The notes below the pieces were generated by a model. That model made no database searches. It had not been told where the DNA came from and was given only the letters and a program-made list of their open reading frames with translations. From NCBI RefSeq assembly GCF_002139915.1, contig NZ_CP018788.1, positions 1,116,001 through 1,180,000 of the forward strand: DNA of 64,000 nucleotides, read 5' to 3'. The stretch is from Campylobacter devanensis. Its GTDB lineage: Bacteria > Campylobacterota > Campylobacteria > Campylobacterales > Campylobacteraceae. This document shows, one piece after another, positions 17,356 through 25,422 of the stretch; the stretch's first letter is position 1, and each line of letters begins with the position of its first letter. The position numbers and the translations under genes are program-made.

Positions 17356-18474
17356 TTACTTAGGATTTACAGTATCTTTATACATCGCTTTGCCGCCAGC
17401 AATCTCTTTGATTACTATTGAGCGTTCTGCGTTGCCTTTTTTATCTATATTGATTATACCTGATACGCCTTCAAAGTTTTTGCTATTTTTGATCTCTTTA
17501 TTTACGCACTCTCTATCAGCCCCATCAGCACATCTATTCATCGCATCTATCATTAAATAGTATGAGTCAGCACCAAGTGCTGTAAATCCAGGGACATTGT
17601 TATCTCCATTTTCTTTTGCATATGCTTCTACAAAGGCTTTTGATTTAGCTGTTGGTGGGTTTGAGCTATCAAATGCATCTGTATATAGATATCCATTTGA
17701 TGCATCGCTAGCAAGCTCGATAAATGTGTCATTTGATACACCATCACCACTAGCAAATTGCGATTTTACCCCTATTTGTCTAGCCTGGCGTACTAGTAGC
17801 GCAGCTTCTGGATGATAAAATGGCATATACACTAGATCAGGATTTAAGCTATTTATTTGTGATACTATCGCTTTAAAATCCTTATCGCCACTACTAATTT
17901 TTAACTCTTTTAGTAGCTTGCCACCTTGTTTTTCAAACTCTTTTTTAAAGGCTCTTGCTAGACCGATTGAATATGATGTAGATTGATCTACTACTAACAC
18001 AGCTGTTTTCATATTTTGACTTACTGCCCATGAAGCAAAACTAGTCCCTTGGAATGAATCCATAAATGTAACTCTAGCACCGTATTTAGCACGATCTAGT
18101 AGCTTATCAGCTGTGGCAGCTGGGGCTATCATAGGCACCTTTTTTTCATCTGCGATTTGTAATACTTGTTGAGTGTTACCAGTAACCATTGCACCGATTA
18201 GACCGCTTACTTTATCTTCGCTTACTAATCTTGTAGTAGCTGTAGCTGTCTCTACTTTGTCGCCTTTATTATCTACTAATACTAGAGTGATAGTATCTCC
18301 ATTCTTTAGTGTTGGTTCTAGCTTGTTAGCTAATTTAATGCCAGCCCATGCTGTTTGACCATATGCTGCTACAGCACCAGTAATAGGTAAAACTACACCG
18401 ATTTTAATCTCTTTAGCAGCAGCTGAGCTAATAGCCACCGCAGCAGCCAAAGCAATTAATGAAAGCTTTTTCAT
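17356..18474 (-). CDS. livJ: Branched-chain amino acid ABC transporter substrate-binding protein
   Basis: Periplasmic type I binding protein, 372 residues: signal peptide (MKKLSLIALAAAVAISSAAA), then KEIKIGVVLPITGAVAAYGQTAWAGIKLANKLE, the Leu/Ile/Val-binding (LivJ/LivK) pattern, and AVLVVDQSTSYSIGLARAFKKEF. The permease and ATPase genes are not adjacent in this window, so the gene stands alone here. Substrate specificity is inferred from family only. Confidence 0.87.
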   Translation of the reverse strand: MKKLSLIALAAAVAISSAAAKEIKIGVVLPITGAVAAYGQTAWAGIKLANKLEPTLKNGDTITLVLVDNKGDKVETATATTRLVSEDKVSGLIGAMVTGNTQQVLQIADEKKVPMIAPAATADKLLDRAKYGARVTFMDSFQGTSFASWAVSQNMKTAVLVVDQSTSYSIGLARAFKKEFEKQGGKLLKELKISSGDKDFKAIVSQINSLNPDLVYMPFYHPEAALLVRQARQIGVKSQFASGDGVSNDTFIELASDASNGYLYTDAFDSSNPPTAKSKAFVEAYAKENGDNNVPGFTALGADSYYLMIDAMNRCADGADRECVNKEIKNSKNFEGVSGIINIDKKGNAERSIVIKEIAGGKAMYKDTVNPK

Positions 18475-18521
18475 TTGTATCCTTTATATATTTTACTACA
18501 AAATTTCGATTTATAAAGCAA

Positions 18522-18560
18522 GATTTTATCTAAATTTGACTTTAATAAATTTGAATTTAT
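18522..18560. repeat. 39-bp direct repeat, copy 1
   Basis: The sequence beginning GATTTTATCTAAATTTGACT recurs at 19426-19464 with one mismatch (TTTAATAAATTTG versus TTTAAGAAATTTG). The two copies flank the porA fragment and the cytochrome gene, suggesting a duplication that carried these sequences. Confidence 0.7.
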
Positions 18561-18603
18561 GATTAGGTTTATCCGTATCTTCAAAAGATGCTAGTTTTGC
18601 ATT

Positions 18604-18741
18604 TTAACTATCAAATCTATATCTTGCATAACCCGATACATCTACATTTTTAATAGCTTCTTCAAGTGATATAGCGTTTGCTACACTTGTTAAAGCGCCT
18701 GCAGCTACGATTGCAGCTAAGCTTAGTTTAACTAATTTTAT
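18604..18741 (-). pseudogene. Truncated porA (MOMP) fragment with lost start codon
   Basis: Minus-strand translation reads [20 protein letters not shown] then [24 protein letters not shown] and a stop, nearly identical to the first 45 residues of the full porA at 19979-21265. The porA ATG corresponds to ATA here and the AAGGAG ribosome-binding site to AAAGGT. It ends in TAA exactly where porA continues with its first loop. It is a remnant of a porin duplication and a possible donor of signal-sequence DNA for recombination, but not expressed as it stands. Confidence 0.85.
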
Positions 18742-18761
18742 TTTATTACCTTTGTATTGAT

Positions 18762-19334
18762 TTACTCTAAATAGCTACCTTGAGTAGTTGGGGTAGTTTT
18801 GATATTTTCATTTTCATCCTCATCTACGGCAAAGGCGTTATCACCTTTTAAATATGCTATGATATGGCCTAAATCTTTTAGACTCATCCTAATAGCAATA
18901 GGTCTCATTATATACTTTAATCTACCGCCATACTGAGCATCACCTCTATATCCAGCCATTGAGTCAGCTATATCATCTCCGCTCATATCGCTTAATCTTT
19001 CTGAAACTGACATAGCCCTTTTAGTGCCTTTTTCGCCGTGGCAGGATTTGCAGTTTTTCTCATATAGCTCTTTACCTTTATCACTGTTATAATTAGCATT
19101 TTTATTTATACCGATATTTATAAATCTATCATCTTCATCATCTTCAAATTTAGATGATTGCTTATTGCTATTTTCATATACTTTTACGCTTAGATTATTA
19201 TCTTTGGCGTGTTTTTCTACTAGGGCTTTTAACTCCTTGCCAAACTCTCCATCAGCTTCTATTATATAGCTATCATTTGCAGCTATTAGATTTGAGGCTA
19301 TTAGTAATGGTATCGCCCATTTTGTTATTTTCAT
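18762..19334 (-). CDS. Periplasmic monoheme c-type cytochrome
   Basis: 190 residues: signal peptide ([19 protein letters not shown]), an unusual acidic N-terminal domain (residues ~20-75), then one class I cytochrome c domain with heme motif CKSCH (about residue 97) and a likely Met ligand in [10 protein letters not shown]. The C-terminal tail is Glu/Asp/Asn/Thr-rich. Probably an electron carrier to a terminal oxidase or peroxidase; the partner cannot be told. It is flanked by a porA remnant and 39-bp repeats. Confidence 0.82.
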   Translation of the reverse strand: MKITKWAIPLLIASNLIAANDSYIIEADGEFGKELKALVEKHAKDNNLSVKVYENSNKQSSKFEDDEDDRFINIGINKNANYNSDKGKELYEKNCKSCHGEKGTKRAMSVSERLSDMSGDDIADSMAGYRGDAQYGGRLKYIMRPIAIRMSLKDLGHIIAYLKGDNAFAVDEDENENIKTTPTTQGSYLE

Positions 19335-19425
19335 TTTTTTCCTTTTGTTTTAATATGCTATTATCAATTTACTATTACTACAATTATAAGACATTGCAAA
19401 ATTTTAATTAGCAACTATAAGGTAT

Positions 19426-19464
19426 GATTTTATCTAAATTTGACTTTAAGAAATTTGAATTTAT
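19426..19464. repeat. 39-bp direct repeat, copy 2
   Basis: Second copy of the repeat at 18522-18560, with one mismatch. Confidence 0.7.
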
Positions 19465-19625
19465 TTAGTATTTTTTACCCTTTTGTAATTATAAATTCTA
19501 TTGTCCAAATCGCAAAAAATCACACTATGAGTAAGCATAACAATATTTTAAATTTTAATTTAAAACACAAATTCAAATCAAAAATCAAATTCACTAAACT
19601 AAAAACATTTTAAAATAAATTAGGA

Positions 19626-19631
19626 TATAAT
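19626..19631 (+). promoter_or_regulatory. -10 box of small-toxin mRNA (copy A)
   Basis: TATAAT in the context GGATATAATCACG. The same GATATAAT-NNCG arrangement precedes the leader of copy B (36069-36074 on the minus strand). Transcription should begin near 19638, just before the leader hairpin. Confidence 0.65.
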
Positions 19632-19639
19632 CACGCTTG

Positions 19640-19717
19640 AGGGTTTGCCACAAGGTCCGACCCTTGTGGCAAATTTACGCCCCAAAAGGAGCGATAATGA
19701 AGCCACAATTCATTATT
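19640..19717 (-). ncRNA. Predicted antisense antitoxin RNA (copy A)
   Basis: A perfect minus-strand promoter, TTGACA (19752-19747), 17 bases, TATAAT (19729-19724), lies inside the toxin ORF. Transcription from about 19717 would run leftwards across the toxin start codon, the AAGGAG and the leader hairpin. The 3' end is an estimate: the complement of the leader hairpin could stall it, but no T-tract follows. The role as an antitoxin is inferred from this layout. Confidence 0.65.
19644..19673 (+). promoter_or_regulatory. 5' leader hairpin of small-toxin mRNA (copy A)
   Basis: TTTGCCACAAGG (19644-19655) and CCTTGTGGCAAA (19662-19673) form a perfect 12-bp stem with a 6-nt loop, ending 12 bases before the ribosome-binding site. 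The left arm is also complementary to the transcript's 3' end: 19645-19656 pairs with 19798-19809 over 12 bp including one G:U, so two folds compete. Confidence 0.8.
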
Positions 19718-19762
19718 GTTGTTATTATACTACTTTGTGTAATAGCTGTCAAGGCTTATTAG
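19697..19762 (+). CDS. 21-residue hydrophobic peptide, Ibs-like candidate type I toxin (copy A)
   Basis: ATG at 19697 follows AAAAGGAG with 5-base spacing. The peptide reads MKPQFIIVVI followed by ILLCVIAVKAY: one hydrophobic helix with a C-terminal KAY, close to the copy B peptide (ILLCIIVVKAY) and in style like E. coli Ibs toxins (about 19 residues, ending in AY), which damage the inner membrane. The start codon lies in a weak stem (ATAATGA 19694-19700/TCATTAT 19710-19716). It overlaps the antisense promoter, so codons for I-L-L-C-x-I-x-V-K also encode that promoter. Toxicity is predicted only. Confidence 0.75.
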   Translation: MKPQFIIVVIILLCVIAVKAY

Positions 19763-19767
19763 TCTTG

Positions 19768-19814
19768 AGCCTCGCTTATGCGGGGCAATAATGAATTACC
19801 TTGTGGTAATTTTT
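19768..19814 (+). terminator. 3' hairpins of small-toxin mRNA (copy A)
   Basis: GCCTCGC/GCGGGGC (about 19769-19786, loop TTAT, one G:U) is followed by AATTACC (19794-19800)/GGTAATT (19805-19811) with loop TTGT and a short T run. The second is a weak intrinsic terminator, and its CCTTGTGG is also the partner of the 5' leader arm. Confidence 0.6.
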
Positions 19815-19923
19815 GACTACTTTTATTTAAATTTTTACTCAAATTTTATAAGAAATCTATGATATTTTAGTTTGTAATGATTGAAATTTATAAAGCTATA
19901 TGAATTTAATGGATAAAAAGTAT

Positions 19924-19955
19924 AAAAAAGGGGAGCCTAGCTATCTAGGCTCCCC
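19924..19955 (-). terminator. Intrinsic terminator of porA
   Basis: GGGGAGCCTAG (19930-19940) and CTAGGCTCCCC (19945-19955) form an 11-bp perfect stem with a 4-nt loop. On the minus strand it is followed by TTTTTT. A strong terminator 24 bases after the porA stop. Confidence 0.95.
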
Positions 19956-19978
19956 AAGAGATTTAAACCCTAATTATA

Positions 19979-21265
19979 TTAGAAGTTATATCTAGCTTCA
20001 AATCTTAGGTGTTTAGCATCATCCCCATTGTTGTCTCTATCAATGTATGAATACCAAGTTTTGAAGTTAAGTTTTTTGCTATATTTATAATCTACTCTAG
20101 CTACTGCTTCGTATGCATCTACATAATTACTTCTTTCCTCAGCTCTAGAACCTACATAGTCAGCACCTACTCTTACTTTGTCAGCAAATGTATAGCCAGC
20201 TGTTACGAAGTAGATGCTTTGATCAGCACCAACTTTTGTATAGTCTAGTAGATCCTCACCAGCTGTGATGAAGGCACCTTGGTCTTCAAGTGAGATTAGA
20301 GAAGCGCCACTGCCTTGAGTATTGATATTTACATATCCTGCGCTAGCATCGAAGCCAAATGCTTTAGCGCCAACTTTAACAGCTAAGAATTGAGCATCAT
20401 CTAGTTCTACTGGAGAGCTTGATGGTACTAGGACACCTGGGACACCTGGGACAGGAACTTTTGTTATAGTTTGTTCAGTTCTAACACTGTTAGCCCACAT
20501 TGCAGAGCCAGCATATTGAGCTTGTAGGCTTAGGTCAGCGCCACCTAGGTTAGCTCCTAGTGTTACATCAAGAGCGTATAGTTGAGCTACGCTATCAAGA
20601 GCTGCGTACCATGCTTGGAAGCTTACTGGATCATATGAGCCGATAGCAGCTACACCATATAGGTTTCTATCATATACATGCTCATTAGCACCATTTGAAC
20701 CGATAAATAAGTCTCTTGTATGGATATCGCCATCATTTTGAAGGTTATCAAATGCTATAGCAGCTAGAGTCAGACCACTGATATCGCTATTAAGAACTTT
20801 GATACCAGTACCTACCATATCATCAGTGAAGAATGTACCTAGGACTTGGCGACCAGCTTGGATAGTTGTGTTACCCGCTGTATATCCTAGATAGAATTGG
20901 CGAACATTGAATGTTTGACCATAGTTATCATCAGTGTCACCTCGATTAGCTGTGCCTACTTGAGTAGCAGCATCTGCTCTCTCACCAGACAAATCACGGC
21001 TATCATATCTAAAGCCGATAACACCAAAGAAGTTATCATCTAGTGCAGATTTGAAATTTACATCTGATGTAAATCTGTGGTAGTTTTTTGTACCGTCTTT
21101 TTTAGGATCTGTACTACTACTAGTATTTGTGCTATCAAATCTATATCTTGCATAGCCTGATACATCTACATTTTTAATAGCTTCTTCAAGTGATGCAGCA
21201 CTCGCTACGCTTGTTAAAGCACCTGCAGCTACAATAGCAGCTAAGCTTAGTTTAAATAATTTCAT
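19979..21265 (-). CDS. porA: Major outer membrane porin (MOMP/PorA)
   Basis: 428 residues: signal peptide ([23 protein letters not shown]), then [21 protein letters not shown], typical of Campylobacter MOMP, alternating beta-strand/loop sequence (FNVRQFYLGYTAGNTTIQAGRQVLGTFFTDD; VRVGADYVGSRAEERSNY) and a C-terminal phenylalanine (LRFEARYNF), the BAM recognition signal. An 18-strand trimeric porin is expected. Strong AAGGAG start signal and strong terminator. A broken N-terminal copy lies 1.2 kb downstream. Confidence 0.95.
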   Translation of the reverse strand: MKLFKLSLAAIVAAGALTSVASAASLEEAIKNVDVSGYARYRFDSTNTSSSTDPKKDGTKNYHRFTSDVNFKSALDDNFFGVIGFRYDSRDLSGERADAATQVGTANRGDTDDNYGQTFNVRQFYLGYTAGNTTIQAGRQVLGTFFTDDMVGTGIKVLNSDISGLTLAAIAFDNLQNDGDIHTRDLFIGSNGANEHVYDRNLYGVAAIGSYDPVSFQAWYAALDSVAQLYALDVTLGANLGGADLSLQAQYAGSAMWANSVRTEQTITKVPVPGVPGVLVPSSSPVELDDAQFLAVKVGAKAFGFDASAGYVNINTQGSGASLISLEDQGAFITAGEDLLDYTKVGADQSIYFVTAGYTFADKVRVGADYVGSRAEERSNYVDAYEAVARVDYKYSKKLNFKTWYSYIDRDNNGDDAKHLRFEARYNF

Positions 21266-21413
21266 TTTATCTCCTTGTAAAAAATAAGTTTAGAATTGTA
21301 ATGATTTTTTACTTAATGTTTACTGAATTTTTGCCAAATTATTACCGACTATTTACCAAATTTTACTCTTTTATAGCGATTTAAGCAGTAAGTAGGCTGA
21401 TTATAAAATATGG

Positions 21414-21460
21414 GTGTTAGCATATCTCCATAACGCAATTATACTATATATAATCTACTA
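21414..21460 (-). promoter_or_regulatory. Orphan copy of the small-toxin promoter/leader start, upstream of porA
   Basis: On the minus strand AGTATAATTGCGTTATGG then AGATATGC closely matches the start of the copy B toxin transcript (GATATAATTTCGTTATGG then GGATATGC). The -10 box is at 21443-21438. No toxin ORF, leader hairpin or antisense promoter follows. It points towards porA, about 165 bases upstream of its ATG, so it is either a relic or a promoter used for porA. Confidence 0.55.
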
Positions 21461-21464
21461 ATTT

Positions 21465-22388
21465 TTAAACTTTTCTACTAATTGCCTTTTTAAAAATCGC
21501 TCCATAAGGGCTAAATTTATCTATCTTATCGCAGGTTTGTTCTAAACTCTCATCATCTTTTAAAGAATTTAAAATCAACTCCATAATCATAACTGCATCT
21601 TTTGGATCGATATGAGTGGGGCATTTTTTAGCGTGTGTGTAGTGAGTGTGTATTTTAGTAACAAGATCGCTGTTTTTAATCTCAACAATTGCAGTCTCAA
21701 GAGGAAGCTTTAAAAACATTCGTTTTTCTTTAGGATTTACCGATAGATAAAACATATCAAGGCCATAAATTTTCTTATCATATGAATCAAAAAAATATAT
21801 AGATTTATTAAGATTGTCACGAAAAGTAACAATCATCAACTCTAAAATTTGAATTTTTTGCTCTTTTGTATAGAAATTTCCAATATTTGCAAAGCAAAAT
21901 TCCAACAAAGACTTAATACTATACCACTCAGCCGCCCCAAAACTATATGCACGCATCTTTAGGCCACGCTTTTTGCGATATTGTGCAGCTTCATCGCTAT
22001 CAAAATCTTTATAAACACTACTAGTTACAAAATCTCTATATGCTGGATTTGGAAATGTAGGGTGTAAAATCAACGAACCTTCATTTTCATTTTCATAAAT
22101 ATACTTTAGTAAATTCTCATAACCATCATCAATAAGGCGTAAATCTCCATCATCAATCCCATCAATATAGCGATAAAATTCGCTCTCATCGCACTCCCAA
22201 ATATCTTTACTGTAACGAAAATGGCTACAAATAAGCGACTTTACCTCATCGCTTGGGGATTTTTTATCGCTATTTTCTATCCATGAGAGTAAAGTTCGGC
22301 GATCTTTCCCTAAAATTGTTGCAAATTTACTCATTGATAGCTTAGATTTTTCAAATATTATTATAAATCTCTCCATCGCATTTAGCAT
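21465..22388 (-). CDS. Unknown HTH-like protein divergent from the prp operon
   Basis: About 307 residues; I do not recognise the family. An in-frame ATG exists at 22400, but TATGGAG sits 6 bases before the ATG at 22388, so I prefer the latter. The N-terminal ~45 residues (LSMSKFATILGKDRRTLLSWIENSDKKSPSDEVKSLI) look like a helix-turn-helix; the rest is predicted mixed helix and strand with no known motif. It is divergent from prpEBCD, with GTTACT-AAT-AGTAAC between them, so a regulatory role over that operon is possible but unproven. Confidence 0.6.
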   Translation of the reverse strand: MLNAMERFIIIFEKSKLSMSKFATILGKDRRTLLSWIENSDKKSPSDEVKSLICSHFRYSKDIWECDESEFYRYIDGIDDGDLRLIDDGYENLLKYIYENENEGSLILHPTFPNPAYRDFVTSSVYKDFDSDEAAQYRKKRGLKMRAYSFGAAEWYSIKSLLEFCFANIGNFYTKEQKIQILELMIVTFRDNLNKSIYFFDSYDKKIYGLDMFYLSVNPKEKRMFLKLPLETAIVEIKNSDLVTKIHTHYTHAKKCPTHIDPKDAVMIMELILNSLKDDESLEQTCDKIDKFSPYGAIFKKAISRKV

Positions 22389-22411
22389 TTTAATCTCCAT
22401 ATTTATTAAAT

Positions 22412-22426
22412 GTTACTAATAGTAAC
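22412..22426. promoter_or_regulatory. Inverted repeat GTTACT-AAT-AGTAAC, candidate operator
   Basis: Perfect 6-bp arms around 3 bases, 24 bases before the preferred start of the HTH-like protein and about 170 bases before the prpE -10 box. The position suits autoregulation. Confidence 0.45.
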
Positions 22427-22596
22427 ACACTAAAAAATTTAATCAAATTTTACGCAAATTTTATCTCAAAATTCTTGCTAAATTATGCAACATTTTAACT
22501 AAATTTTGTATAAATTTTGTGCAATTTTCAAATTTTATGAGCATAAATTTACAAATTGTAACAAAATTTAACATTTTAATTTATTTTTTAAACCCT

Positions 22597-22602
22597 TATA
22601 AT
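22597..22602 (+). promoter_or_regulatory. -10 box of the prp operon
   Basis: TATAAT in CCCTTATAATTGC, 28 bases before the prpE ATG, with an AGAAAGGA ribosome-binding site between. No clear -35 box. Confidence 0.6.
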
Positions 22603-22630
22603 TGCACTAACAAAACAAGAAAGGATTACT

Positions 22631-24541
22631 ATGAGTTCTAGCCCTTATCAAGAGTCTTATGATCTCTCCATTAATGAGCCAGAAAATTTCTGGGCATTAG
22701 CTGCTCAAAAAGTTCATTGGTATAATGAATGGGATAAAGTTTTAGATGATAGTGGGGATCACTATAAATGGTTTGTTGGTGGGTGTATGAATACATGCTA
22801 TAACGCCCTAGATTTGCATATACACAATAACAGAGGGGATCAACTCGCTTTGATATATGACTCTCCTGTTACTGATACTAAGAAGAAATATACATACAGA
22901 CAACTTCGAGATAGAGTCGCTAAAGTCGCTGGAATCTTAACAAATAAAGGCGTTGTCAAAGGCGATAGAGTTGTGATATATATGCCGATGATGGCTGAAG
23001 CTGTAATTGCGATGCTAGCGTGTGCGAGAATTGGTGCTATCCATAGCGTGGTATTTGGTGGGTTTGCTGCTCATGAGCTTGCTACTAGAATCGAAGATGC
23101 TAAGCCTAGAGTTGTAATAAGTGCTAGCTGCGGTATCGAAGTAAGCAATATAATACCATATAAACCAATCTTAGATGAAGCCATCAAGCAGTCATCGCAT
23201 AAGCCTACAACTTGTCTAATTTGGCAAAGACCACAATATAAGGCAAATATGCTCCCATGGCGTGATATCGATTGGGAGAGCGAAGAAGAGAAAACCAAAG
23301 GCGTGGATTGTGTGCCAGTGTTAGCTACTGATCCGCTATATATTTTATACACTTCAGGCACCACAGGCTCACCAAAAGGTGTAATCAGATCAAATGGCGG
23401 TCATAGCGTAGCTATGAAGTGGTCAATGGATAATATCTATAATGCCAAACCTGGCGATGTATTCTTCGCTGCTAGCGATGTGGGTTGGGTTGTTGGCCAC
23501 TCATATATAGTTTATGGGCCACTTATGAATGGTTGTACCACTATAGTATATGAGGGCAAACCAGTTCGCACGCCTAATCCGGCTGCGTTTTGGCGAATTG
23601 TAGATGAGTATAAGGTAAATGTATTATTCTCAGCGCCTACTGCATTTCGTGCTATTAGGCGAGAAGATTCTAAGGGCGAACTTATTAAAAAATATAATTT
23701 AGATAGCCTTAAAGCAATCTTCGTAGCCGGTGAGAGATGTGATAGTGATACTCTAAAGTGGATAATGAAAGTTACCAAAAAAATAGTAGTAGATAACTGG
23801 TGGCAAACCGAAACCGGCTGGGCTATTGTCGCTAATCCATTAGGATTAGAAGAGATGCCTATAAAGCCAGGTAGCCCTACAAAACCAATGCCCGGATTTA
23901 ATCTAAAAGTCCTTGATGAAAATGGCAAAGAGTTAGGAGCTGGTAAAAAGGGAGCCTTATGCCTTAAATTACCACTTCCGCCGGCTTGTTTAATGGGAAT
24001 TTGGGAAAATGATGAGAGATATAGAAAGGGATATTTAGATCACTTCAAAGGCTACTATCTCACAGGCGATACAGGCTATATAGATAAAGATGGTTATGTA
24101 TATGTCTTAGGTAGGATGGATGGGATCATCAATGTAGCAGGTCATAGGCTATCTACTGGCGAGATGGAGGAGATCATATCTAAGCATCCTGATATCGCAG
24201 AGTGCGCAGTAATTGGTGTAAATGATGATTTAAAGGGTGAAGTTCCTATGGGATTTATAGTCTTAAAACAAGGAATTGAAAGAGATCATAGAGGAATAGT
24301 AGATGGAGCCATAGCTCTAATCCGCCAAGAGATCGGTGCGGTTGCTAGTTTTAAATTAGCTTGCGTGGTTAATGCCTTGCCAAAAACTAGAAGTGGCAAG
24401 ATTTTGCGCAAAAGCTTAAAAGAGTTAGCAGATGGTGTTGAATGTAAAATTCCAGCAACAATAGAAGATCCTAGCGTCTTAGATCATTGTAAAGAGGTGA
24501 TTGCGACATTAGGTTACCCAATAATAAAGGAGAAAAAATGA
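22631..24541 (+). CDS. prpE: Propionyl-CoA synthetase (acetyl-CoA synthetase family)
   Basis: AMP-forming acyl-CoA ligase, 636 residues. It has P-loop-like [11 protein letters not shown] (about residue 240), the WWQTETGW adenylate-binding motif, the [20 protein letters not shown] hinge, and [10 protein letters not shown] with the conserved catalytic lysine. PrpE rather than Acs is preferred because it is first in an operon with prpB, prpC and prpD and overlaps prpB by 4 bases. It activates propionate for the methylcitrate cycle. Acetate activity cannot be excluded. Confidence 0.92.
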   Translation: MSSSPYQESYDLSINEPENFWALAAQKVHWYNEWDKVLDDSGDHYKWFVGGCMNTCYNALDLHIHNNRGDQLALIYDSPVTDTKKKYTYRQLRDRVAKVAGILTNKGVVKGDRVVIYMPMMAEAVIAMLACARIGAIHSVVFGGFAAHELATRIEDAKPRVVISASCGIEVSNIIPYKPILDEAIKQSSHKPTTCLIWQRPQYKANMLPWRDIDWESEEEKTKGVDCVPVLATDPLYILYTSGTTGSPKGVIRSNGGHSVAMKWSMDNIYNAKPGDVFFAASDVGWVVGHSYIVYGPLMNGCTTIVYEGKPVRTPNPAAFWRIVDEYKVNVLFSAPTAFRAIRREDSKGELIKKYNLDSLKAIFVAGERCDSDTLKWIMKVTKKIVVDNWWQTETGWAIVANPLGLEEMPIKPGSPTKPMPGFNLKVLDENGKELGAGKKGALCLKLPLPPACLMGIWENDERYRKGYLDHFKGYYLTGDTGYIDKDGYVYVLGRMDGIINVAGHRLSTGEMEEIISKHPDIAECAVIGVNDDLKGEVPMGFIVLKQGIERDHRGIVDGAIALIRQEIGAVASFKLACVVNALPKTRSGKILRKSLKELADGVECKIPATIEDPSVLDHCKEVIATLGYPIIKEKK

Positions 24542-25422
24542 GTATAAAAAGTCCAGGAAAAAGCTTTAGAGAAGCTGTAAATTCAAATAACCCACTTGCG
24601 GTATTAGGCGTTATAAACGCATATAGCGCCCTTCAAGCTACAAAGCTTGGAGCAAAAGCTATATATCTATCAGGTAGTGGCGTAGCTAGTGCTAGCTATG
24701 GTCTGCCTGATCTTGGGATTGTAGGCCTTGAAGATGTCTTAATCGATGTAAGACGCATAACTTCAAGAGTAGATACTCCGCTTTTGGTGGATGTTGATAC
24801 TGGATTTGGTGGTGCTTTTAATATAGCTAGGACAATAAAAGAGCTTATAAAAGCCGAAGCGGCCGCTTGTCATATAGAAGATCAAGTAGCTCAAAAGCGT
24901 TGTGGCCACAGACCAAATAAAGAGCTTGTAAGCATATCTGAAATGACAGATAGATTAAAAGCTGCCCTAGATGCTAGAACTGATGAAAATTTCGTAATCA
25001 TGGCTAGAACAGACGCACACGCTATGGAGGGTCAGCAAAAAGCTCTAGAGAGGGCCTTAGCATATGAAGCTGCTGGGGCTGATATGATATTTGCTGAGGC
25101 TGTCCATACCTTAGAAGAGTATAAAGAATATACAAAGGCTCTTAAAGTGCCTGTTTTAGCCAATATAACTGAATTTGGCAAAACTCCATATTTTACCCAA
25201 AGTGAGCTAGCAAGTGTAGGTATAAAACTGGTGCTATATCCACTTTCAGCTAATAGAGCGATGAATAAAGCCGCCGTTGAAGTCTTTAATAGCATTATCA
25301 AAAACGGCCATCAAAAAGATGTCTTAGATATCATGCAAACTCGTGAAGAGCTATATCAAATGTTAGATTATTATGAATTTGAAAATAAATTAGACCAACT
25401 ATTTGCAAAGGATAAAAAATGA
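24538..25422 (+). CDS. prpB: 2-methylisocitrate lyase
   Basis: Cleaves 2-methylisocitrate to pyruvate and succinate, the last methylcitrate-cycle step. 294 residues of the PEP mutase/isocitrate lyase superfamily, with the catalytic KRCGH loop near residue 120, metal-binding VDVDTGFG, and RTDAHAMEG. Overlaps prpE and prpC by 4 bases each (ATGA), so the operon is translationally coupled. Confidence 0.95.
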   Translation: MSIKSPGKSFREAVNSNNPLAVLGVINAYSALQATKLGAKAIYLSGSGVASASYGLPDLGIVGLEDVLIDVRRITSRVDTPLLVDVDTGFGGAFNIARTIKELIKAEAAACHIEDQVAQKRCGHRPNKELVSISEMTDRLKAALDARTDENFVIMARTDAHAMEGQQKALERALAYEAAGADMIFAEAVHTLEEYKEYTKALKVPVLANITEFGKTPYFTQSELASVGIKLVLYPLSANRAMNKAAVEVFNSIIKNGHQKDVLDIMQTREELYQMLDYYEFENKLDQLFAKDKK

